A stretch of 64,000 bases of DNA, from assembly GCA_903916755.1 (NCBI GenBank), contig CAIWXW010000089.1, positions 1 through 64,000 of the forward strand, written 5' to 3'. Shown in pieces: positions 36,346 to 44,797 of this stretch. Both the position numbers and the translations under genes were made by a program. The stretch comes from an uncultured Opitutaceae bacterium (lineage in GTDB: Bacteria; Verrucomicrobiota; Verrucomicrobiia; Opitutales; Opitutaceae). The stretch's first letter is position 1; each line of letters opens with the position of its first letter. Under the pieces are notes generated by a model. It saw nothing but the letters and a program-made list of their open reading frames with translations, ran no database searches and was not told the origin of the DNA.

Positions 36346-37950
36346 ATGGCCTACCCCCGCCGTTTTGGAGCCCTGCGCCTGCTATTCACCCTGATGCTTC
36401 CCGTGGGCCTAAGGCCCATGATCCGGGCGGCCGAGGCGCCGCCGGCCCTGGTGGAGCAGTGGGGCGTCTTTGAACTGACGCTGGCCGGTCCGGCCAGCGG
36501 CAATCCTTTCACTGAAGTCACGCTTTCCGCCGCCTTCCAGCAGGATGGCCGGACCCTCCGGGTGGAGGGCTTCTACGACGGCGCCGGGGTTTACAAAGTC
36601 CGTTTCATGCCGGTCACAACCGGTGCCTGGACCTACCGGACCGAGAGCAACCGGCCGGAGCTCGCCGGCCGCACCGGCCGCCTGACCGCCACGGCGCCGG
36701 GGCCGGCCAACCATGGGCCGGTGGGCGTGCGCAATACCTTCCATTTTGCCTACGCGGACGGCTCCCCGTTCCGCGAGCTGGGCACGACCAGCTACGCGTG
36801 GGTCCACCAGACTGAGGCCCTGCAGGAGGAGACATTGCGCACGCTGGCCGCCGCGCCCTTCAACAAAATCCGATTCTGCGTGTTCCCCAAATACTACGAA
36901 TGGAATCACGTCGAACCCGGCCGCTATCCCTTCGTGGGCACCGCGCCCGATAGATGGGACTTCACGCGCTTCAATCCCGAGTACTTCCAGCATTTCGAAA
37001 AGCGAATCCAGCAGCTGCGCGATCTTGGGATCGAGGCCGACCTGATCCTTTTTCATCCGTACGACGGCGGCCACTGGGGCTTCGATCGGATGGGGGCGGC
37101 GAACGACGATCGCTATCTGCATTATGTGGTGGCGCGGTTCGCCGCCTACCGGAACGTGTGGTGGTCGATGGCCAACGAGTACGACTTCATGCGGGAAAAG
37201 CGGCCGGCCGACTGGGACCGTTTTTTCCAGCTCGTCCAGGCGAGCGACCCTTACCAGCACCTGCGCTCAATCCACAACGGCGCCCGGATCTACGACAACA
37301 ACAAGCCCTGGGTCACCCACGCCAGCATCCAGAATGGCTCGGCGGTGGAGGACTACGCCCGGGCGATGCTTTACCGCGATGTCTATCGCAAGCCGGTTGT
37401 CTTCGACGAGGTGAAGTATGAGGGCAATCTGCCGCAGCGCTGGGGCAATCTCTCCGCCGAGGAGATGGTGCTGCGGTTCTGGGAGGGCGTCGTGGCTGGG
37501 ACCTATGTCGGGCACGGCGAGACCTATCTCGATCCCAACGACATCATCTGGTGGGCTCGGGGTGGCGTGTTGCATGGCCAGAGCCCGGCGCGGCTCGCGT
37601 TTTTGCGCCGGGTCATGGCGGACGATCCAGTCGATGGCCTCGAGCCGATCGACAAATGGCAGGATAATCCCTTCGCCGGGCAGCCGGGCCAGTACTATCT
37701 CGGGTATTTCGGACGCCAGCCGCGCACCTCGTGGAAATTCGAGCTCTACAAGACCGGGGTGAAGGAGGGCATGTCCTTCCGGGTCGAGGTCATCGACACC
37801 TGGAACATGACCATCACGCCGGTGCCCGGGCTGTTCGTGGCAAAGAAGCAGGGCGACTACACCTTCGCGGACCAGGACGGAAAATCGGTTCCGCTGCCGG
37901 GCACGCCCTTTATGGCGCTCCGCATCCGGCGGGTGGAACAGGCCGATTGA
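36346..37950 (+). CDS. Secreted DUF5060-type putative glycoside hydrolase
   Basis: A 534-residue exported protein. The signal region (LLFTLMLPVG, cleavage near RAAEA) is followed by an N-terminal beta-sandwich (about 35-125; EQWGVFELTL and YKVRFMPVTTGAWTYRT are typical of DUF5060). A TIM-barrel of the DUF4038/DUF5605 kind follows (about 130-440), then a C-terminal beta domain. Glutamates in SMANEYDF and VFDEVKYEG sit where paired catalytic acids would be expected. Relatives cleave plant polysaccharides, but the substrate here is unknown. It is divergent from htpG. Confidence 0.82.
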   Translation: MAYPRRFGALRLLFTLMLPVGLRPMIRAAEAPPALVEQWGVFELTLAGPASGNPFTEVTLSAAFQQDGRTLRVEGFYDGAGVYKVRFMPVTTGAWTYRTESNRPELAGRTGRLTATAPGPANHGPVGVRNTFHFAYADGSPFRELGTTSYAWVHQTEALQEETLRTLAAAPFNKIRFCVFPKYYEWNHVEPGRYPFVGTAPDRWDFTRFNPEYFQHFEKRIQQLRDLGIEADLILFHPYDGGHWGFDRMGAANDDRYLHYVVARFAAYRNVWWSMANEYDFMREKRPADWDRFFQLVQASDPYQHLRSIHNGARIYDNNKPWVTHASIQNGSAVEDYARAMLYRDVYRKPVVFDEVKYEGNLPQRWGNLSAEEMVLRFWEGVVAGTYVGHGETYLDPNDIIWWARGGVLHGQSPARLAFLRRVMADDPVDGLEPIDKWQDNPFAGQPGQYYLGYFGRQPRTSWKFELYKTGVKEGMSFRVEVIDTWNMTITPVPGLFVAKKQGDYTFADQDGKSVPLPGTPFMALRIRRVEQAD

Positions 37951-37967
37951 TGATCCGGACGCGCCGC

Positions 37968-38225
37968 CTAAGCTGACAAGAAACGTCGGTGGTTCCGTGG
38001 GCGTCGATAGATCGAATAGGCTGCAAGCCCACCCGGCAGCAAGAACATGGAAAGTAGGGCCGTTTCTGATACACCTTCTAAATAGGTGCCCTGCAGCCAG
38101 AATCCCAAAGATACCGCAAAAATTGCACCGTAGCCCGCGGGCATTCTTCGCATAATCGCGGCTAACCAAGATTCCTTCCCGAGCCAGACTTGTCGAGGGA
38201 GGCGCCCTGGGCCGCGCGCGCTCAT
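37968..38225 (-). CDS. Small membrane protein, unrecognised
   Basis: An 85-residue ORF whose ATG overlaps the stop of the upstream ORF (ATGA), which supports it being real. It has a basic N-terminus, two hydrophobic segments (about 32-48, GAIFAVSLGFWLQGTY, and about 53-70, ending GGLAAYSIY) and a basic tail RRPRNHRRF, so it probably sits in the inner membrane. I do not recognise it. The base composition (about 50 percent GC by eye) is clearly below its neighbours. Confidence 0.55.
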   Translation of the reverse strand: MSARGPGRLPRQVWLGKESWLAAIMRRMPAGYGAIFAVSLGFWLQGTYLEGVSETALLSMFLLPGGLAAYSIYRRPRNHRRFLSA

Positions 38226-38707
38226 TTGATCCACTGCAGGTTGATCGGGGAGATGGGGGCCTTCGATTGCAGCACGCTGATCAATGTGCGGGCGTTCTGA
38301 GATTCCGCTGGAGTGGCCATCGACGTGATCGGGTTGGCGGGCGTCAAAACGAGAACCAGCGCGCTCTTCAATGCGGCCTCGTCCTCCGGACTGATTCGGA
38401 GCACGACATGCCGCTGGAGATCGTAGGGGGCGACGCTGATTCCCATCCGCTCCGCTCTTTTGGGATTCAAAATCACGAGTCCGAGTTCCCTTCCGAGTGA
38501 CGAAACCAGGGTGACAACGCACGAACCGCCGTCGAAGAGGAAGTTGGTTTTGAGCACCTTGAGCGGAATCCCGGCTCGGGCTGTAACAAGCAGATCATCG
38601 TAATCCGATCGAGGAGGGACCGCTCCATCGCCCCCACGGGGAAGGAGGACCGCTAGCCCCACGAGCAGGGCGAGGCGTATTCCAAGCGGCATTCCCAGCG
38701 TGGGCAC
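38222..38707 (-). CDS. Secreted protein, unrecognised
   Basis: A 161-residue ORF with an N-terminal hydrophobic run (GIRLALLVGLAVLLP) that could be a signal peptide. The mature part holds mixed alpha/beta sequence (FLFDGGSCVVTLVSSLGRELGLVIL) and ends KAPISPINLQWIK. No family is recognised. It overlaps the downstream small membrane protein gene by four bases and shares its lower GC content (roughly 53-60 percent). Both lie between two carbohydrate-enzyme genes, suggesting an inserted or fast-evolving pair. Confidence 0.55.
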   Translation of the reverse strand: MPTLGMPLGIRLALLVGLAVLLPRGGDGAVPPRSDYDDLLVTARAGIPLKVLKTNFLFDGGSCVVTLVSSLGRELGLVILNPKRAERMGISVAPYDLQRHVVLRISPEDEAALKSALVLVLTPANPITSMATPAESQNARTLISVLQSKAPISPINLQWIK

Positions 38708-38755
38708 GGAGGGAGCTAAGGCGTGGCGACGCAGCTTTGAACCGCCGGTTTTCCG

Positions 38756-41371
38756 CTATGGCTTCAAGCTCTTCAGCGGGATCAGCTGCACCGGCCCCAG
38801 CAATCCCGACGGCTGCAGCGGCCACTTGGCCCCATCGAACCGCATGTAGTGGATGTTCACGAAATTGATCTCGTAGAAGTTCTTCCACGGCACCTTGCGC
38901 CGCTCGAGGTCGCGGATGCGGTTGGCCGACAGGTTGGCGACCTCCAGGGAGAGGTGATTCTTGCCGGACTGCAGGTGCGCGCCGACCTTGGTCTGGAAGG
39001 GCAGCGCCCAGACGTTGTCGATCTCGGCGTTGTTCAGCGTGACTTTGGCGGTCTCACGGAGGTCGCCGAGATCCAGCATCCAGTCGTCCGCGGCGGCCTC
39101 CGGCGGCATCGTGAAATCGATGTCATAGCGCGCGGTGCCGGCAAACCGCTCCGCCTCGCCGCCCTGGCTGGTCCAGGAGGCCAGGGTGGCTTGGGCGAAC
39201 GGTGGCGGGAGGACGGGCCCGCCGGACAGGAACGTCACGTTCCAGGTCCCCGTGACGGGGACGCCCGGGCCCGCCACCTGGGTGTAGGCCCAGCCGGCGC
39301 CCTCCGGCTTCCGGTCGCGGAGCAGCTTTACGAAGATCGATTCACCCGGCTGCAGCTGCAGGTAGACCTGCGAACCACCCTCGTGGCGGCGCAGCGCGGC
39401 GACGCCGGTGTGGCCGCTGCGGGCATCGAGGAGGACCGCGCCGCGGACCTGGCCGCCGCGGCCGAAGGAGGCCCAGCCGTCGAAGGCCTTCCCGGTGAGG
39501 TTGGCGAGGAAATAGATTTCGCCGTCCGCCGTCTGGCGGCGGAGCACGCCGACGCCGGCGTCGGCGATGGATTCGCGCGCGGCGTTGGCCTGCGTGATGA
39601 CGCTGCCGTAGGGCCCGACAATCACCCGTCCGCGGCCGATGGTCGCCGTCCGGAGGCCGGCGTCGCCCTCATGGAACTCCAGCCTGGCCAAGTCGGCCTT
39701 GAACTGCGCGCGGCGCTCCGCGAGCTGGCCGAAGCCGGGCACGTCCGCCGGCAGCCCATCCACGAAGATGACGGTGGCGCCCTCTTGGGCGAGCGCGAGC
39801 AGGCGCTCCAGCGTCGCCACCGGCATGTGCCCGGTTTGGGGCACGACGATCGAGCGGTAGGTGCCGCCCGGAACCCTGAGGCCGCTGTCCTGGACCTGCG
39901 TCTGGTTCAGCTGGGCATCGGAGATGTAATCGAAGGAGTAGCCGCCCGCGACGAGCTGCCGGGCCAGGGCGCCGCAGGGCCGGTCGTCCATCCACGACTT
40001 GGCGAGGTGGACCGAGAGGAGCTTCACGTAGCCGTCCGCGTCATGCCAGATATCGTAGACGGGCCAGTAGACCAGCAGGTCATTGTCCGGCTTTCCCGAC
40101 TGGAGCAGCGACTGCGCCCGGGCAATGTAGCCATTCACCCAGCCAAACTGCTCCCAAAGCGAATTGCGCGTGTTCTCCTGGGTGGCCGCGTAGAAAAGCC
40201 AGCCGGGCCAGGGCGCGTCGGCGGGCGAGTAGGCGTTGCCATGGTAATAGACCCGGTTGATGCCGGTCAGCAGCAGCTGGTCCAGGTCGGGCTTCATTTC
40301 CGAGGGCGCGACGTGGAAATGCTCGCGGAGCCAGGTAAAGGTTTCCGATGAGGCGAGCGGGAGGCCGGCGACGTGCGCGGCGGAAGACGCCATCCGGTTG
40401 ACCATCGGGGGCGGGACATTGACCCCGATCTCCTCCGGCGCGTTGCGGTAGTAAGGGATCGGAAAGTCGGTCGAGCCGAAGATCTCGGTCTCGGGCACGT
40501 CGGCCACCGCGTAGAGGTCGAGCAGGTTGCCGGGCGCGCCGTGGGCCTGCTCGCGGGCGAGGCTGCCCATCTTGCGGGACCAATCGACCCAGGTCCGGAC
40601 GTAGTCGAAATGAAGCGCGCCGAGGGTCTCGCGGTAGTCGCTTTTCACCCGGGCCACCGTGTCCGGGTCGCCCCGGCCGGCCAGCGCCGCGATCTGGTCA
40701 TGGATGTCATAGCCATGCATCGCCTGGAAGCGCGCGGGCACCTCGCTTGCCCAGCTCGCGGTGTATTCATAGGAGTCGTGGAATTGGGCGTGGATCGAAC
40801 CGGGGGGCAGGGCCGAGAGCGCCCGCGTGAAGGGCTCAAGGTAGCGGCTCATCGCATCGGCCGAGAAGGGGTTGACGACCGGACCCGCGCCGCCGGGGGC
40901 GGAGCGCTTGACCTTGAAGCCGGTCGGCTTGATCGCCAGCTGGCCGCCGCTGAAGCCCAGCTTCTGCTCGACGTCGCCCGGCCCGACCCAGGGCCCGCCA
41001 AAGGGCCAGCCGGTGCCGGTGGCCATATCGACGCCGAGATCGAGGACGCGGGCCTCGTCCACCGTGAACTTGAGCATGTCCATGTACTTCGGCGACAGGA
41101 ACGGAATGAACCGCGCGTCGGCGCCCTTGGCGCCGTAGATCGGCGTGATCTCCACGCCGCCGAGGCCGTCGGCCGCGATCGCCCTCAGCTGGGTCGTGAG
41201 GTTTTCCTGGTCCACGGCGCTGCCGGGCCACCACCAGCGGGTCCAGGGCTTCTGCTCGCGGCCGATGGGCGGCCACGCGAGGTCGTCTGCGGCGCGGACG
41301 CCGGCAGAACCGAGAAGGAGGCCGGCGCTAGCCAGCAGGAGACCGGACCGGAAGAAGACAGGAAGGCGCAT
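38756..41371 (-). CDS. Secreted alpha-L-rhamnosidase, GH106-like
   Basis: Likely removes alpha-linked rhamnose from pectin (rhamnogalacturonan) or similar glycans. From the ATG at 41371 it has 871 residues with a signal peptide (GLLLASAGLLLGSAGVRA). The family signature WTRWWWPGSAVDQENLTTQL opens the barrel, followed by GGVEITPIYG and LASSETFTW with a candidate catalytic Glu. The C-terminal third is beta-rich. It is shorter than characterised GH106 enzymes of about 1100 residues, probably lacking accessory domains. The upstream extension in the ORF track is a shadow of livF. It follows livF by 89 bases on the same strand. Confidence 0.87.
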   Translation of the reverse strand: MRLPVFFRSGLLLASAGLLLGSAGVRAADDLAWPPIGREQKPWTRWWWPGSAVDQENLTTQLRAIAADGLGGVEITPIYGAKGADARFIPFLSPKYMDMLKFTVDEARVLDLGVDMATGTGWPFGGPWVGPGDVEQKLGFSGGQLAIKPTGFKVKRSAPGGAGPVVNPFSADAMSRYLEPFTRALSALPPGSIHAQFHDSYEYTASWASEVPARFQAMHGYDIHDQIAALAGRGDPDTVARVKSDYRETLGALHFDYVRTWVDWSRKMGSLAREQAHGAPGNLLDLYAVADVPETEIFGSTDFPIPYYRNAPEEIGVNVPPPMVNRMASSAAHVAGLPLASSETFTWLREHFHVAPSEMKPDLDQLLLTGINRVYYHGNAYSPADAPWPGWLFYAATQENTRNSLWEQFGWVNGYIARAQSLLQSGKPDNDLLVYWPVYDIWHDADGYVKLLSVHLAKSWMDDRPCGALARQLVAGGYSFDYISDAQLNQTQVQDSGLRVPGGTYRSIVVPQTGHMPVATLERLLALAQEGATVIFVDGLPADVPGFGQLAERRAQFKADLARLEFHEGDAGLRTATIGRGRVIVGPYGSVITQANAARESIADAGVGVLRRQTADGEIYFLANLTGKAFDGWASFGRGGQVRGAVLLDARSGHTGVAALRRHEGGSQVYLQLQPGESIFVKLLRDRKPEGAGWAYTQVAGPGVPVTGTWNVTFLSGGPVLPPPFAQATLASWTSQGGEAERFAGTARYDIDFTMPPEAAADDWMLDLGDLRETAKVTLNNAEIDNVWALPFQTKVGAHLQSGKNHLSLEVANLSANRIRDLERRKVPWKNFYEINFVNIHYMRFDGAKWPLQPSGLLGPVQLIPLKSLKP

Positions 41372-41460
41372 GGGGGGGAGGGGTGACGGGGATCCTGGCA
41401 TGCTCGGATCGAGCCTGCCACCTTCAAACACTCCGGGGCGTCGGACAGTCCCCTCGGCTC

Positions 41461-42177
41461 CTAGCCGCCCAGATAGGCCGCCTTGAGCAGCGGGTGATCC
41501 CGCAGGTCCCGGCTGGGGCCCTCCAGGGCCACCCGGCCGGTCTCCAGCACGTAGGCGTAGCTCGCGACCTCGAGCGCGAGGTGAGCGTTCTGCTCCACCA
41601 GCAGGATCGCGATCCCCTGGGTCCGGTTGATCTCGACGATCTTCTCGAACAGGGTGGTGACCAGGCGGGGCGCGATCCCGAGCGAAGGCTCGTCGAGCAT
41701 GAGGAACTTGGGGGCGCTCATCAGGGCGCGGCCGATCGCGAGCATCTGCTGTTCGCCCCCCGACAGCGTCCCGGCGGATTGCGCCAGGCGCTCGCCCAGG
41801 CGCGGAAAGAGCGCGAACACCCGGTCGCGGCTCTCGGCGATCGCCGCCCGGTCGCGCCGGAGGTAGGCGCCCATCTCGAGGTTCTCGGCCACCGTCAGGT
41901 TCGCGAACACCATCCGCCCCTCCGGAACGTGGCACAGGCCGCGGCCGACGATCCGGTGCGGGGGCAGCCCGGTGATGTCCTGGCCGGCGAAGTCAATCCG
42001 GCCGCGCGTGGGCCGCAGCAGGCCGGACAGCGCGCGCAGGGTGGTGGTCTTGCCCGCGCCATTGCCGCCGATCAGGGTCACGATCGCGCCGGCTTCGACC
42101 CGCAGGGAGATCCCCTCCAGGGCGGCGATGGCTCCGTACGAAACGGCAAGATTGGTCACGTCGAGCATGGGGGGCAT
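41461..42177 (-). CDS. livF: Branched-chain amino acid ABC transporter ATP-binding protein LivF
   Basis: One of two ATPases that drive the Liv importer. The 238 residues carry Walker A GGNGAGKTT, the LivF-typical GLCHVPEGRMVF, signature LSGGEQQML and Walker B FLMLDEPSLGIAPRLV, the last a LivF hallmark. The ATG shares one base with the livG stop (TGATG arrangement). It is the last gene of the livKHMGF order on the minus strand; the GH106 gene follows after 89 bases and could be co-transcribed. Confidence 0.94.
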   Translation of the reverse strand: MPPMLDVTNLAVSYGAIAALEGISLRVEAGAIVTLIGGNGAGKTTTLRALSGLLRPTRGRIDFAGQDITGLPPHRIVGRGLCHVPEGRMVFANLTVAENLEMGAYLRRDRAAIAESRDRVFALFPRLGERLAQSAGTLSGGEQQMLAIGRALMSAPKFLMLDEPSLGIAPRLVTTLFEKIVEINRTQGIAILLVEQNAHLALEVASYAYVLETGRVALEGPSRDLRDHPLLKAAYLGG

Positions 42178-42947
42178 CAGAAGCGCCGGTCCTGGCCGAG
42201 GTAGGCCTCGATCACCTTGGGATCGTTCTGCACCTCGGTGGGCGAGCCCTCGGCGATCTTGACGCCATAGTCGAGGACCACGACGCGCTGGCAGACACCC
42301 ATCACCACCTTCATCGAGTGCTCCACCAGGAGGATGGACAGCTTGAACTCCCGCTGGACCCGGACGATCAGCTGGGCCAGCTCCGCCTTCTCGGTCGGAT
42401 TCATGCCGGCCGCCGGCTCGTCGAGCAGGAGGAGCCGGGGCTGGGTCGCGAGCGCGCGGGCGATTTCCAGGCGCCGCTGCTCGCCATAGGGCAGGCTGCC
42501 GGCGGGCGCGTCGCGGAAGCGCCCCAGGTGGAAGATCTCGAGCAGCTCGTCGACCCGGCGCGCCACCGCCGCCTCGTCGGCGCGGAAGGCGCCGAGCCGG
42601 ACCAGCGACTGGGCGGCCCCGGTCGTCCGGTGCAGGTTCGACGCCACCCGCACGTTGTCGGCCACCGACAGGCGCCCGAAGAGGCGGATGTTCTGGAAGG
42701 TGCGGGCGATCCCGAGGGCGACGATGGCGTGCGCGGTGCGGCCGCCGAGGGCCTGGCCACCGAAGCTCACCGACCCCTCGTCGGCCGCGTAGATGCCGGT
42801 GACGAGGTTGAAGAGGCTGGTCTTGCCGGCGCCGTTCGGGCCGATCAGCCCCACGAGCTCGTTTTCGCCGACGACCAGGTCGACCGCGTTGACGGCGGTG
42901 AGTCCGCCGAACCGGAGCGTGACGTGATCGAGCTCGAGCAGCGCCAT
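42177..42947 (-). CDS. livG: Branched-chain amino acid ABC transporter ATP-binding protein LivG
   Basis: Second ATPase of the importer, 256 residues. Walker A is GPNGAGKTS followed by LFNLVTGIY, then the LivG-specific GIARTFQNIRLFGRL, the signature region LPYGEQRRLEIARAL and Walker B LLLLDEPAAGMNP. The C-terminal extension (SPTEVQNDPKVIEAYLG) is typical of LivG. It begins two bases after livM ends, so translation is probably coupled. Confidence 0.95.
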   Translation of the reverse strand: MALLELDHVTLRFGGLTAVNAVDLVVGENELVGLIGPNGAGKTSLFNLVTGIYAADEGSVSFGGQALGGRTAHAIVALGIARTFQNIRLFGRLSVADNVRVASNLHRTTGAAQSLVRLGAFRADEAAVARRVDELLEIFHLGRFRDAPAGSLPYGEQRRLEIARALATQPRLLLLDEPAAGMNPTEKAELAQLIVRVQREFKLSILLVEHSMKVVMGVCQRVVVLDYGVKIAEGSPTEVQNDPKVIEAYLGQDRRF

Positions 42948-42949
42948 GG

Positions 42950-43894
42950 TCAGGGCCCCGGCGATTTTCGCCCGGCCTTCAGGCGGAAGAGCCCCTGGGG
43001 CCGCAGGATCATCAGGACGATCAGGAGCAGGGAATAGATGATCATGCGATACTCGGCGATGGGCCGCAGCACCTCCGGCAGGAGCGTCAGCACCACCGCG
43101 GCCAGGACGACCCCGGGCATGTTGCCCATGCCGCCCAGGATCACCATGACGACGATCTCGATGCTCTTGGTGAAGTCAAAGCCGCCCGGGGTGATGGTGA
43201 GCCGGAAGTGGCCGTACAGGCCGCCGGCGATGCCGGCGAAGAAGGCGCTGACCACGAAGGCGACGATCTTGTAGCGGGTGGGATTGAGGCCGACCGCGGC
43301 GGCGGCGACCTCATCGTCGTGGACCGCGAGGAAGCCGCGCCCATAGGTCGAGTGCACAAGGCAATGGACGGTGAAGATGGTCAGGGCCGCGAAGGCCAGG
43401 ACCCAGAAGATGGTGGTGTAGGGCGGGATCCCGTTGAGCCCGAGGGCGCCGCCCAGGGCGTCGATGTTCTGGAAGACGACGCGGATGATCTCGCCGAAGG
43501 CGAGGGTGACGATGGCGAGGTAGTCGCCACGGAGCCGGAGCGAGGGGATGCCGACCACGAGACCGGCCAGGGCGGCCGCCAGCCCGCCCACCAGCAGGGC
43601 GCCCAGGAAGAAGGCGCCCTCGGCGAAGGCGGCCGGGTGCTCGCCCAGCACCTGCGGCCCGAGGAAGAGCGACACGGCGGCGGAGAGATAGGCCCCGACC
43701 GACATGAAGCCCGCATGCCCCAGCGAGAACTGCCCGGTGTAGCCGTTCACCAGATTGAGGGAGACGGCGAGGATGACGTTGATCCCGATCAGGGTCAGGA
43801 CGTCGAGGTAGTAGGGATCGATCGCGGACGAGCTGGCGGCGACGAGGCCGGCCACGGCCAGGGCGACCAGCAGGGCGAGGTGCGGCTTGGGCAT
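42950..43894 (-). CDS. livM: Branched-chain amino acid ABC transporter permease LivM
   Basis: Inner-membrane permease of 314 residues with about nine to ten hydrophobic segments. The LivM motif NLVNGYTGQFSLGHAGFM lies near residue 50, and RLRGDYLAIVTLAFGEIIR and GGMGNMPG, which contacts the ATPase, come later. It starts 8 bases after livH ends. The C-terminus is basic. Pairing with LivH gives the heterodimeric channel. Confidence 0.95.
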   Translation of the reverse strand: MPKPHLALLVALAVAGLVAASSSAIDPYYLDVLTLIGINVILAVSLNLVNGYTGQFSLGHAGFMSVGAYLSAAVSLFLGPQVLGEHPAAFAEGAFFLGALLVGGLAAALAGLVVGIPSLRLRGDYLAIVTLAFGEIIRVVFQNIDALGGALGLNGIPPYTTIFWVLAFAALTIFTVHCLVHSTYGRGFLAVHDDEVAAAAVGLNPTRYKIVAFVVSAFFAGIAGGLYGHFRLTITPGGFDFTKSIEIVVMVILGGMGNMPGVVLAAVVLTLLPEVLRPIAEYRMIIYSLLLIVLMILRPQGLFRLKAGRKSPGP

Positions 43895-43902
43895 GGCGCG
43901 GG

Positions 43903-44793
43903 TCAGACCTTCTCGACCGCGGGCTTGCCCAGCAGCCCCGCCGGCCGGAAGAGGAGGATCACGATCAGGATCCCGAAGACGATCGCGTCCTTGTAGGTCG
44001 ACCAGGGGCTGCCGGCCACGAACGTCTCGGCCAGGCCGAGGATCAGGCCGCCCAGCGCCGCGCCGCGGATGTTGCCGATGCCGCCGAGCACCGCCGCGAC
44101 GAACGCCTTGAGCCCCGGCATGACGCCCATCAGGGGATCGATCGACGGGTAATTCATGGCGTAGAGGATCCCGCCGGCGCCGGCCAGGGCCGAGCCCAGG
44201 CCGAAGGTGAAGGAAATGACCACGTCGGTGTTGATGCCCATCAGCTGCGCCGCCACCGGATTGAGCGAGAGGGCGCGCATGGCGGTGCCGATCCGCGTGC
44301 GGTGCACGATGGCCTGGAGGGCGACCAGCAGCGCCACCGCCACGCCGATGACCAGGAGCTGGTTGCTGGAAATCGAGAGCCCGCCGAGGTTGAAGTCGCG
44401 CTGCGGGAAAAGGGCGGGAAAGGTCCGGGGCTCGGCCCCGAAGCCGAGCTGCCCGGCGTATTCGAGGAAGAGCGACACGCCGATCGCGGTGATCAGGACG
44501 TTGAGGGTCGGGCCCCGCCGCAAGGGCCGGTAGGCCAGGCGCTCGATCAGGATCCCGAGGAGGGCGCAGCCCACCATCGTCCCGGCCATCACGGCGAGCC
44601 CCCCGCCGAAGGACTCGGCCGGCACCAGCCGGGCGAGGAAGTAGCCGAGGAAGGCCCCGGCCATGAACACGTCGGCATGCGCGAAATTGATGAAACGCAG
44701 GACCCCGTAGACCATCGTGTAGCCCAGCGCGATCAGCGCATAGATCGCTCCCAGGGAGAGTCCGTTGACGGTCTGTTGGAGAAACTCCGCCAC
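43903..44793 (-). CDS. livH: Branched-chain amino acid ABC transporter permease LivH
   Basis: Permease partner of LivM. The proposed GTG start at 44793 gives 296 residues beginning VAEFLQQTVNGLSLGAIYAL, the family N-terminus. The GTG lies four bases after the livK stop. The ORF track start at 44820 would add nine unconserved residues overlapping livK. Conserved LivH elements are GYTMVYGVLRFINFAHAD, the NPVAAQLMGIN loop and GGIGNIRGA. Around eight hydrophobic helices are visible. Confidence 0.93.
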   Translation of the reverse strand: MAEFLQQTVNGLSLGAIYALIALGYTMVYGVLRFINFAHADVFMAGAFLGYFLARLVPAESFGGGLAVMAGTMVGCALLGILIERLAYRPLRRGPTLNVLITAIGVSLFLEYAGQLGFGAEPRTFPALFPQRDFNLGGLSISSNQLLVIGVAVALLVALQAIVHRTRIGTAMRALSLNPVAAQLMGINTDVVISFTFGLGSALAGAGGILYAMNYPSIDPLMGVMPGLKAFVAAVLGGIGNIRGAALGGLILGLAETFVAGSPWSTYKDAIVFGILIVILLFRPAGLLGKPAVEKV

Positions 44794-44797
44794 GCGG

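Noticed and set aside
41372-41935. N-terminal extension of the GH106 protein (ORF to 41935)
   Set aside because: This part is antisense or out-of-frame to livF and Arg/Pro/Gly-rich. The signal peptide starting at 41371 marks the true N-terminus.
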